Origin: CAYXXN01 sp964469055
Lineage (GTDB): Bacteria > Acidobacteriota > Thermoanaerobaculia > Multivoradales > JAHEKO01
Direction: 5' to 3'
Assembly: GCA_964469055.1 (NCBI GenBank)
Contig: CAYXXN010000006.1
Span: 1 to 36,100, forward strand
DNA: 36,100 nt
Shown here in pieces: positions 13,435-20,606 of this stretch. Every line of letters starts with the position of its first letter. The first letter of the stretch is position 1. The translations under genes and the position numbers were made by a program. The notes beneath the pieces were generated by a model. That model had not been told where the DNA came from and did not search any database. It saw nothing but the letters and a program-made list of their open reading frames with translations.

Positions 13435-16400
13435 ATGATGCCTTCGCCCTGGGTCGAGCTGTCGCGGCGGCTGCGCGACAGCGGCCCCTTCGCGGCCCTG
13501 CGGGGGGGCGCGCGCCGAGCCGTTCGGCTGCCACCCCCGGCCGCCGCCTGGGTCGTCGACCAGCTCGCGGCGGAGGTCGGTCGGCCGGCCCTGGTCATCG
13601 TGCCCCGCGAGTCCGACGCTCTCTCGTGGGTCGAGGGCGCCGCCCTCTGCGGGCGTGGGGCGGAGTTCTTCCCGGCCCCGGCGCTCACCCCGTACCAGGA
13701 GCTCGAGGTCTCGCTGCCGGTGCGCGTCCAGGAGGTGGTGGCTCTCGACCGCTTCCTGGCCGGCGCGCGGCCCGCGCTCGTGGCGACGCCGCGCGCCCTG
13801 TTCCGCCGCCTGCCGCCGGCCGGGGCGCTCGCCGCGGCCAGCCGCCTCGTCGAGCGCGGCCGCGAGATCGACCTGGCGGACCTCGTCGACCACCTGGTGG
13901 CGCACGGCTACCGACGCTCCGATTTGGTCACCGAGGTGGGCGATCTCGCCGTGCGCGGGGGCGTCTTCGACTGCTATCCGCCGGGCGAGCCGAGCCCCGT
14001 GCGGCTGGACCTGTTCGGCGACGTGGTGGAGACGATCCATCGCTTCGACCCCGTCGATCAGCGCTCGATCGAGGCGCTCGAGCGGGTGCGTCTGCTGCCG
14101 CTGGCGCTGTTTCGCGAGGGAGCGGCCGAGGCGGCGGCGCTCGCCGGCGATCTGCGCGGCGCCTTCACGCCGTCGACGCCGGAGGCCGCCGAGCGACTGG
14201 CCCAGCTGGCGGCCGGCCAGGGCTTCCCGGGCTGGGAGCGTTACCTGCCCCTGGTGGCCGAGGAGACCGTGGGGCTCGACGAGCTGGCGCGCGGGGCGCT
14301 CCTCGTCGTCGTCGAGCCCGACGCCTTGGTCGAGGAGTGCGTAGAGTACGGCGCGCAGCTCGACCAGGAGCACGCGGTGCGGGCCGCGCGGGGCAGGCTG
14401 GCCGTGCCGCCGCGCTTCCTCGAGCGGCCGGCGGAGGCGGTGGCGGCGCTCCTCGGCCGCGCCGATCTCGCCCTGGGTGTTGCGGACGCCGCGGCGGCGG
14501 ACTTCCAAGCCGGCCTGACCGAGCTCTTCCACGGCCAGCTGCCGCGTTTCCCCGCCGAGCTCGAGACCGCCCGACGGCGGGGCGAGCGGGTACTGCTGGT
14601 GGCGCCGGAGGACCAGCACGCCTGGCTCGGCGACTGGCTGCGCGGGCTAGGCGCCGACGGTGAGCGCGTCGAGCTCGTGGCGGGCGAGCTGGCGCGCGGC
14701 TTCCGACTGCCAGCCGTGGGCGCCGTCATCTTCGGCGAGCGCCAACTGTTCCCGCGACGGCCGGCGAGTCCGAGCGCCGCGCGGCGGGCGCGGGCGCTCC
14801 TCACCGGTCTGCGCGACCTCCGGCTCGGCGACTACGTGGTGCACCGCGACCACGGCATCGGTCAGTTCCTGGGCTTGCGGGCGGTGGGTGGCGACAAGCG
14901 CGGCGTGGAGCTGCCGCCGTCGCTCTCCGAGCTCACCGACGGCGTCCGTGCGGCGGCGATCGAGGTCATGGAGATCGCCTACGCGGGCGATCGGCGACTC
15001 TTGCTGCCGCTCGCTCGACTCGACGCCGTCGAGCGCTACGCCGGCCTCGAGTCCCTGCCGCCGCGGCTCGATCAGCTCGGCGGCACCTCCTGGGCGCGAA
15101 CCCAGGAGCGGGTCAAGACCGGCATGCGCCGACTCGCTTCCGACCTGTTGCGGCTGGCTGCCGAGCGGCAGCTCGCGGCAGCGCCCGCCATCCCCCCGGT
15201 CGGCGACCTGCAGATGCAGTTCGAAGCCGCCTTCGAGTACGAGGAGACCGCCGATCAGGAGACCGCCTCCCGCGCCATCCAGGAGGACCTCTCGCGCTCC
15301 CGGCCCATGGACCGGCTCCTGTGCGGTGACGTCGGCTTCGGCAAGACCGAGGTGGCGATGCGCGCCGCCTTCCGGGTCGTCGAAGCGGGTCATCAGGTGG
15401 CCGTGCTGGCGCCGACGACGATCCTGGCCGACCAGCACCTCGACACGTTCCGCAGCCGCTTCGCCGGCTTCCCGGTCACCGTCGAGATGATCTCGCGCTT
15501 TCGCTCGCCGACCGAGGTCCAATCGATCCGAGCCCGGCTCGCCAAGGGCGAGATCGACATCCTGATCGGCACCCACCGGCTGCTCTCGCGCGACATCGAG
15601 CTGCCGCGCCTCGCTCTCCTGGTCATCGACGAAGAGCAGCGCTTCGGGGTGGCGCAGAAGGAGAAGCTGCGCGAGCTCAGGAAGAACGTCCACGTGCTGT
15701 CGATGTCCGCGACCCCGGTGCCACGAACGCTGCAGCTCTCGCTCGCCGGCGTGCGGGACCTGTCGGTGATCGAGACGCCGCCGCGCGACCGTATGGCGGT
15801 CGAGACCGCGATCCTGCCGTTCTCGGCCGAGCTGGTGCGCGAGGCCGTAGCCTTCGAGCGCGAACGTGGCGGCCAGATCTATGTCGTCTGCGACCGGGTC
15901 GACGGCATCGAGGAGATGGCCGCCTGGCTGCGTGAGATCCTCCCCGGCGTGCGCCTGACGATCGGCCACGGCCAGCTCCCCGAGCGCCAGCTCGCCGACC
16001 GCATGCACGCCTTCAAGGCGGGCGAGTACGACCTGCTGCTCGCGACGACGATCATCGAGAACGGCATCGACATCCCGAACGTCAACACCATGCTGATCGA
16101 CCGCGCCGACCGCTTCGGCCTTTCCCAGCTCTACCAGTTGCGCGGCCGGGTCGGGCGGGGGCGCCAGCTCGGTTTCTGCTATCTCACCGTGCCGGCGGAC
16201 CGGGTGCTCGACGCCGAAGCACGCGAACGGCTCGAGGCGATCCGCGAGTTCACGGAGCTGGGCTCGGGGTTCCGGGTGGCGGCCCGCGACCTGGAGATCC
16301 GGGGCGCCGGCAACCTGCTGGGCGCCGAGCAGAGCGGCCACATCGCGGCGGTGGGCATGGAGACCTACCTGCGGATGCTGGAGGAGACCGTGCGCGAGCT

Positions 16401-16848
16401 CTCCGGGGAGTCGGTGCGCGAGCGCGGCTCGGCGGTGCTCGACCTGCCGGTCGAGATGGCGATTCCCCAGGAGTACCTTCCCGACGCGAACCTCCGCATG
16501 GAGGCCTACCGCCGTATCGCGACCGGCGAGGAGCCGGAGGAGGAGATCCTGGCGGAGCTCGCCGATCGCTTCGGCCGCCCGCCGCCGGTCGTCTTGGATC
16601 TGGTGGCGGCCGCCCGCCTCAAGCGCCGGGCCGAGGAGGTGGGGGTACAGGCCATCTCCTTCGCGCGCGGGACGTTGCAGCTCCGCCTGCGCCGTGACAA
16701 CCGCCTCGACCTCGAGCGGCTGGTCGCTTGGATCGGCGAACGACCGCTGGCGTCGTTCAGCCCGAGCGGCGTGCTCACGGTCGGCGGCATCGAGCCGGGC
16801 GAGAGCTTGCAGGCGGCGGCGAGGACCCTCGCGGAGCTGGCCGGATGA
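13435..16848 (+). CDS. mfd: Transcription-repair coupling factor Mfd
   Basis: 1137 aa, close to the usual 1150. A DNA translocase that removes RNA polymerase stalled at lesions and recruits the UvrABC excision machinery. Order: UvrB-homology domains in the N-terminal 350 residues (ALTPYQELEVSLPVRVQEV; VRGGVFDCYPPGEPSPVRLDLFGD); CarD-like RNA-polymerase-interaction domain from about 460 (LGDYVVHRDHGIGQFLGL); Walker A GDVGFGKT (631-638); DEEQ box (732-735); SATPVPRTLQLS; RGRVGRGRQLG; and a C-terminal TRCF domain (IPQEYLPDANLRMEAYRR). The ATG pair at 13435/13438 is the first plausible start, 34 nt after ftsB; the frame is open further upstream without homology. Confidence 0.97.
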   Translation: MMPSPWVELSRRLRDSGPFAALRGGARRAVRLPPPAAAWVVDQLAAEVGRPALVIVPRESDALSWVEGAALCGRGAEFFPAPALTPYQELEVSLPVRVQEVVALDRFLAGARPALVATPRALFRRLPPAGALAAASRLVERGREIDLADLVDHLVAHGYRRSDLVTEVGDLAVRGGVFDCYPPGEPSPVRLDLFGDVVETIHRFDPVDQRSIEALERVRLLPLALFREGAAEAAALAGDLRGAFTPSTPEAAERLAQLAAGQGFPGWERYLPLVAEETVGLDELARGALLVVVEPDALVEECVEYGAQLDQEHAVRAARGRLAVPPRFLERPAEAVAALLGRADLALGVADAAAADFQAGLTELFHGQLPRFPAELETARRRGERVLLVAPEDQHAWLGDWLRGLGADGERVELVAGELARGFRLPAVGAVIFGERQLFPRRPASPSAARRARALLTGLRDLRLGDYVVHRDHGIGQFLGLRAVGGDKRGVELPPSLSELTDGVRAAAIEVMEIAYAGDRRLLLPLARLDAVERYAGLESLPPRLDQLGGTSWARTQERVKTGMRRLASDLLRLAAERQLAAAPAIPPVGDLQMQFEAAFEYEETADQETASRAIQEDLSRSRPMDRLLCGDVGFGKTEVAMRAAFRVVEAGHQVAVLAPTTILADQHLDTFRSRFAGFPVTVEMISRFRSPTEVQSIRARLAKGEIDILIGTHRLLSRDIELPRLALLVIDEEQRFGVAQKEKLRELRKNVHVLSMSATPVPRTLQLSLAGVRDLSVIETPPRDRMAVETAILPFSAELVREAVAFERERGGQIYVVCDRVDGIEEMAAWLREILPGVRLTIGHGQLPERQLADRMHAFKAGEYDLLLATTIIENGIDIPNVNTMLIDRADRFGLSQLYQLRGRVGRGRQLGFCYLTVPADRVLDAEARERLEAIREFTELGSGFRVAARDLEIRGAGNLLGAEQSGHIAAVGMETYLRMLEETVRELSGESVRERGSAVLDLPVEMAIPQEYLPDANLRMEAYRRIATGEEPEEEILAELADRFGRPPPVVLDLVAAARLKRRAEEVGVQAISFARGTLQLRLRRDNRLDLERLVAWIGERPLASFSPSGVLTVGGIEPGESLQAAARTLAELAG

Positions 16849-17663
16849 GCCGAGCGCCGAGGTCGTGGATCGTCGCGCTGCTCGCGTTCGCCGCCGGCTG
16901 CCCCCCGCCGCCACGACCGGACGTCGTCGCGCGCCTGGCGGGAGAGTCGGTCTCCTATCTGGTCTTCGAGGAGTACGTGGAAGAGAGCGTGCCGGCGATC
17001 GGCGCGCCCATCGATGCCGCCGTGCTGTCGCAGCTCTTCGACCGCTTCCTCGAGGAAGAGCTCCTGGCGCGGCTCGCCGCGGGGCGGCGGCAGGCTCCGG
17101 CCGATCGCGCCGCGTCGATCGCCACGCTCGTGGCGAAGCGCACGCCGCCGGTCACCGAGGCCGAGGTCGCCAGCTACTACGAGGAGCACAGCGATGAGAA
17201 CGCCGTGGGCCCGCGCGTGGATCTGCGCCAGCTACTGGTCGAGGAGCGCCAGGTTGCGGACCAGGCGGTGGCGCGTCTGGCCGGTGGCGAGCCCTTCAAC
17301 CGAGTGGCCCAGACCCTGGTACCCGAGGGCGGCGGCGTCCGGGCCTGGAGCCAGCGCGGCGTGGCCGCCGCCGAGCTGCCGCCGGCCTACGCGGGGGTCG
17401 TCTTCGGCCTGCCGGTGGGCGGCGTGAGCCCCGTGCTGGAGGCGGAGGAGGGTTGGGTGGTCTTCCAGGTGGCGCGCCGTCTCCGGGCCCAGCGGTTGCC
17501 GCTGGCGGCAGCGGCGCCGGCGATCCGCGAACGGCTCGCCGCGGCGCGCGCGGCGGAAACCCGCGCCGCCCTGGTGGCGGAGGGGCGCGACCGGTATGAT
17601 CTCCAGGTCTTCGAGCGGAACCTCCCCTTCGCCTACGGCGGTAGGTTCCGGACCCCCGAGTGA
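16845..17663 (+). CDS. PpiC/parvulin-type peptidyl-prolyl isomerase lipoprotein
   Basis: 272 aa, ATG in an ATGA overlap with mfd. The leader IVALLAFAAGC is followed by a Pro-rich PPPPRPD stretch, so it is likely a lipoprotein. A helical SurA_N-like segment (about 30-110) precedes a parvulin domain (about 122-215): VDLRQLLVEE, ..., GVRAWSQRGVAAAELP, FGLPVGGVSPVLEAEEGWVVFQV. Parvulins of this type help outer-membrane proteins and secreted proteins fold in the periplasm. It overlaps the next SurA-like gene by 4 nt, so two folding factors are made together. Substrate is unknown. Confidence 0.85.
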   Translation: MSRAPRSWIVALLAFAAGCPPPPRPDVVARLAGESVSYLVFEEYVEESVPAIGAPIDAAVLSQLFDRFLEEELLARLAAGRRQAPADRAASIATLVAKRTPPVTEAEVASYYEEHSDENAVGPRVDLRQLLVEERQVADQAVARLAGGEPFNRVAQTLVPEGGGVRAWSQRGVAAAELPPAYAGVVFGLPVGGVSPVLEAEEGWVVFQVARRLRAQRLPLAAAAPAIRERLAAARAAETRAALVAEGRDRYDLQVFERNLPFAYGGRFRTPE

Positions 17664-18679
17664 AACGCTGGGTTTTCGTCCCGCTCCTCGCGGCCGCTGC
17701 GGCCCTTGCCGACGTCAACGGCATCGTCCTGCGGGTCGGCGACCGCATCGTGACGCTCTACGACTACCGCCAGCGCTACGCCGAGCGCCTGCAGCTCATC
17801 CAGCGGCGAGAGACGGACAGCCAGCGTCAAGCCGAGTTGCTGGCGAGCGCCGGCCGGACGACGTTTTGCGAGCTCTTCCAAGAGATGGTGGTGCTGGCAC
17901 GGGCCGACCAGCAACGGCTCGAGGTCAGCGACGAGCAGGTCGGCGAGGCCGTGGCACAGTCGAAGGAGAACCTGGGCCTCGAGACCGACGAACAGTTCCG
18001 GGAGGCCCTGCAGGCGAGCGGCCTGACCGAGGAGGTGCTGCGCGAGCAGCTGCGCAAGAGCCTGCTCGTGCAGCAGGTCATGGGCAACCAGTTGCGCGAC
18101 CGCGTGCAGCTCGACGAAGAGGACCTGCGGCGCTACTACCAGAGTCACCTCGAGGACTTTCGGGTGCCCCGCCGCTTGCACTTGCGGGAGTTCGTCGTCT
18201 TGGAGACCGGGACGGCGAGCGCGAAGGCCAACCAGCTCCTGGCGGTGACCCTTGCCGCTCGCGCTCGCGAGGTAGGGCTAGAGGCGGCCGCCGGGCAGGA
18301 GAGCTCGGGCGAGGTCAGCGAGGTGATCGACCTCGGCTGGGTGGAAGGCGGGGACCTCGACCCGAGCCTCGAAACGGCGGTGTGGGAGCTCCCGGCCGGC
18401 GCGGTGTCCGAGCCGGTGGCGGCGCGCGGCGGGCTCCACGTGGTCGAGGTGGCCGAGGTCGAGGAGGCGCACCTGCTGTCCTTTGCCGAGGTGCGCGATC
18501 GCATCGAGGAGCGCGAGCGGCAACGGTTGATCGGTGAGGAGATGGGCACGTTCATGGCCGAGCTGGCCGAGACCTCCTACGTCGTCGAGCAACCGCCGCC
18601 CGAGGCGGTCGGCTATCGTGAGACCTGCCTGACGGGAGAGGCCGCGGAGGAGCCGACCCTCGAGGCCCCCGAGGGCTAG
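17660..18679 (+). CDS. surA: SurA-like periplasmic chaperone / peptidyl-prolyl isomerase
   Basis: 339 aa, GTG start in a GTGA overlap. The signal peptide (MKRWVFVPLLAAAAALA) is followed by DVNGIVLRVGDRIVTLYDYRQRY, the typical SurA mature N-terminus. A long helical N-domain then carries LRKSLLVQQVM...VQLDEEDLRRYYQSH. One parvulin domain follows (about 173-275: LREFVVLETG, DLGWVEGGDLDPSLETAVWELPAGAVSEPVAARGGLHVVEV in pieces). Classical SurA has two parvulin domains; this has one. It likely escorts outer-membrane proteins, such as the secretin, through the periplasm (inference). The Glu/Ala/Pro tail is acidic and low complexity. Confidence 0.85.
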   Translation: MKRWVFVPLLAAAAALADVNGIVLRVGDRIVTLYDYRQRYAERLQLIQRRETDSQRQAELLASAGRTTFCELFQEMVVLARADQQRLEVSDEQVGEAVAQSKENLGLETDEQFREALQASGLTEEVLREQLRKSLLVQQVMGNQLRDRVQLDEEDLRRYYQSHLEDFRVPRRLHLREFVVLETGTASAKANQLLAVTLAARAREVGLEAAAGQESSGEVSEVIDLGWVEGGDLDPSLETAVWELPAGAVSEPVAARGGLHVVEVAEVEEAHLLSFAEVRDRIEERERQRLIGEEMGTFMAELAETSYVVEQPPPEAVGYRETCLTGEAAEEPTLEAPEG

Positions 18680-18681
18680 GG

Positions 18682-18760
18682 GCGAGAGCCCGCGGGGGGC
18701 TTCCTCGCACGGCGGAAGCGGTTGGTCTCGGGCATGCTCCCGGGAGCGCGAGAATCGCGC
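18682..18760 (+). terminator. Cluster of hairpins between surA and the mraZ promoter
   Basis: Three inverted repeats lie close together. GCGAG-AGCCC pairs with GGGCT-(TC)-CTCGC across 18682-18708. A perfect 12-bp palindrome GCTCCCGGGAGC occupies 18736-18747. A GCGCGA-GAA-TCGCGC hairpin occupies 18746-18760. None has a T-run, so they are not textbook intrinsic terminators, but together they could end or attenuate the eno-surA transcript before the dcw promoter. Confidence 0.4.
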
Positions 18761-18769
18761 CGCCCACCC

Positions 18770-18810
18770 GTGGAGTAATGTGGACAGAAGTGGATCAAGA
18801 CTGCTAGACT
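18770..18810 (+). promoter_or_regulatory. dcw promoter overlapped by an MraZ-type triple-repeat operator
   Basis: GTGGA occurs three times at an exact 10-bp period: 18770-18774, 18780-18784 and 18790-18794. This matches the known MraZ binding rule of TGG-containing repeats separated by 5-bp spacers upstream of mraZ. A promoter fits over it: -35 TGGACA (18781-18786, five of six) and -10 TAGACT (18805-18810, four of six) at 18-bp spacing. The -35 shares bases with the second repeat, so MraZ binding should block polymerase. The mraZ ATG follows about 36 nt after the -10. Confidence 0.7.
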
Positions 18811-18846
18811 GCCCGACGTTCTACCCACTGAAGTGGGGCGAGGGTG

Positions 18847-19287
18847 ATGTTTCGGGGCAGCGCAGCCGCGAAAATCGACGACAAGGGTCGGCTCAAGATG
18901 CCGACGGAGTTCCGGCGGCACTTCGATGAGCGCTACGGCCCCGACGTCTTCATCACCTCCGTCGACGGCCAGTCGGCGCTGATCTACCCGCTGCTCGTCT
19001 GGGAGGAGATCGAGGCCGCGCTCCTCGCGCTGCCCAAGACCGACCGCGTCAAGCAGCGCTATCTCGAGCGGGTCCACTACTACGGGCAGGAGGCCCGGCT
19101 CGACGCCCAGGCGCGCGTCGTCATGCCGCAGATCCTGCGCGAGAGCGCCGCGATCCAGGGCGAGGTCGTCATCAGCGCCCGGCTCGATCACCTGGAGGTG
19201 TGGAACCACGAGCGGCTGCAGAAGCGCTTCGTGGAGCAGCCGTTCGGGGACGAGGACTACCGCTCTCTGAGCGAGAAGGGGATTTGA
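18847..19287 (+). CDS. mraZ: Transcriptional regulator MraZ
   Basis: 146 aa, normal length. First gene of the dcw cluster; in the family it is a ring-shaped oligomer with AbrB-like folds that represses its own operon. Two DxxxR repeats are visible: IDDKGRLKMPTEFR (10-23) and LDAQARVVMPQILR (85-98). In the second, Ala replaces the usual Gly of the DxxGR core, which may soften DNA contact by that half. ATG at 18847 is chosen over GTG at 18844. It shares TTGA with rsmH. A likely self-operator lies at 18770-18794. Confidence 0.96.
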   Translation: MFRGSAAAKIDDKGRLKMPTEFRRHFDERYGPDVFITSVDGQSALIYPLLVWEEIEAALLALPKTDRVKQRYLERVHYYGQEARLDAQARVVMPQILRESAAIQGEVVISARLDHLEVWNHERLQKRFVEQPFGDEDYRSLSEKGI

Positions 19288-20255
19288 CCGCGTCCGAGGC
19301 CGGGCACGGGGGAGACATCGCATCGGCGGGCGCAACGCACGTACCGGTCTTGCTGGAGGAGGTGATCCGCGCTCTGGAGCCCTCCCGCGGCGGCGTCTTC
19401 GTCGATTGCACGGTGGGACTGGGCGGCCACGCGGCGGCGCTCTTGGCGGCCGGCCGAGAGACTCGACTGATCGGCATCGATCGCGACGCCCAAGCTCTGG
19501 CGATCGCCGGCGATCGCCTGCAGGTCTTCGGCGATCGCGTCGAGCTCGTGGAGGGGGACTTCGGTGACCTCGGAGCGTTGCTCGCGACGCTGGGGTTCGA
19601 ACGTGTGGACGGCATCCTGGCCGATCTCGGGGTCTCCTCGCTGCAGCTCGAGACCCCGGAGCGCGGCTTCAGCTTCCGGCGGGAGGGACCTCTGGACATG
19701 AGGATGTCCAGCGAGGGGCCGACGGCCGGCGAGATCGTCAACCGCTACTCGGAGGCCGAATTGACCAAGATCTTCCGGGAGTACGGCGAGGAGACGCAGG
19801 CCAAGAGGATCGCGCGCGCCATCGTCCGGGAGCGCGCTCAGGAGCCCCTCACCACCACGAGCCGGCTGGCCGAGATCGTGCGCCGGGCCAAGGGCCCGCG
19901 GCCGGAGCGCGGCCGGCGGCGCCTCGATCCGGCGACCCGGGCCTTCCAGGCGCTGCGCATCGAGGTCAACCGCGAGCTCGACCGGCTGCGGGAGCTGCTC
20001 GACCAGGCGGTCCGCCTGCTCGCCCACAACGGGCGGCTCGTCGTCATCTCCTACCAGAGCCTGGAGGACCGGCTGGTCAAGAACACCCTGCGCGGCCTGG
20101 CGAAAGGAGAGGTCGACCCGGTGACGGGCCGGCCGCGCTCCGAGAGCCGGCTCATCGAGCTGCTGACCCGGCGGCCGACGCGACCGAGCGCCGCCGAGGT
20201 CGCCGCCAACCCCCGAGCCCGCTCGGCGCGCCTGCGCGCCGCGCGGAGGATTTGA
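19284..20255 (+). CDS. rsmH: 16S rRNA (cytosine-1402-N4) methyltransferase RsmH
   Basis: 323 aa. Methylates N4 of C1402 of 16S rRNA in the decoding centre using S-adenosylmethionine. Family motifs: HVPVLLEEVI at the start, the SAM-binding VDCTVGLGGHAAALL, LADLGVSSLQLE, GFSFRREGPLDMRM, ATRAFQALRIEVNREL and VVISYQSLEDRLVK. The TTG start (19284) overlaps the mraZ stop in TTGA and has GAAGGGGA just upstream; the 15 residues before the conserved HVPVLLEEV are not informative. It normally sits second in dcw clusters (mraW). Confidence 0.96.
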   Translation: MTASEAGHGGDIASAGATHVPVLLEEVIRALEPSRGGVFVDCTVGLGGHAAALLAAGRETRLIGIDRDAQALAIAGDRLQVFGDRVELVEGDFGDLGALLATLGFERVDGILADLGVSSLQLETPERGFSFRREGPLDMRMSSEGPTAGEIVNRYSEAELTKIFREYGEETQAKRIARAIVRERAQEPLTTTSRLAEIVRRAKGPRPERGRRRLDPATRAFQALRIEVNRELDRLRELLDQAVRLLAHNGRLVVISYQSLEDRLVKNTLRGLAKGEVDPVTGRPRSESRLIELLTRRPTRPSAAEVAANPRARSARLRAARRI

Positions 20256-20261
20256 GCCCCG

Positions 20262-20606
20262 GTGAAGAGCGCCTACTCGGTCCGCCGGCCGGTGGCTAAC
20301 CTGTACTTGGTGCGGGAGCGGGACCGCCGCCTGCGGCGTGAGCTACTGCAGGTCGTGGGGCTGGTCCTGCCGCTGGTCGTGGGAGTCCTGGTGTACGTCT
20401 GGATCTCCCACGGCCTGCTCGACATCGGCTACCACCTGCGCGAGCTCGAGTTGGGGCTCGACCGGCTGGCCCAAGAGGAGCGGGCCTTGAAGGTCGAGAC
20501 CTCACACCTGGCGCGGCACGAGCGCATCGAGGCGCTCGCCGTCGAGCGGCTGGGCATGCAGCCGGCCACCCTCGATCAAGTGCTGTTCACCGCGGAGCTG
20601 CCGTGA
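20262..20606 (+). CDS. ftsL: Cell division protein FtsL
   Basis: 114 aa, GTG start 6 nt after rsmH, with GGAGGA (inside the end of rsmH) upstream. A positively charged cytoplasmic tail and one membrane helix (about 27-50, QVVGLVLPLVVGVLVYVWI) are followed by a periplasmic leucine-zipper-like coiled coil (about 55-90) and an EALAVERLGMQPAT end that resembles the FtsL consensus. Sequence conservation in FtsL is low; the assignment rests on topology, size, the end motif and its place between rsmH and ftsI. Partners are FtsB (13086) and FtsQ (31268). Confidence 0.88.
   Translation: MKSAYSVRRPVANLYLVRERDRRLRRELLQVVGLVLPLVVGVLVYVWISHGLLDIGYHLRELELGLDRLAQEERALKVETSHLARHERIEALAVERLGMQPATLDQVLFTAELP

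Noticed and set aside
14647..16914. Open frame of 755 codons on the - strand opposite mfd
   Set aside because: Antisense shadow of mfd: no recognisable domain and a composition (His, Arg, Gln, Ala) typical of reversed high-GC coding DNA.
16845..18679. The two parvulin genes as one SurA gene split by a frameshift
   Set aside because: Each has its own signal sequence (one a lipobox, one a plain signal peptide), its own helical N-domain and its own parvulin domain, joined by a normal GTGA overlap.
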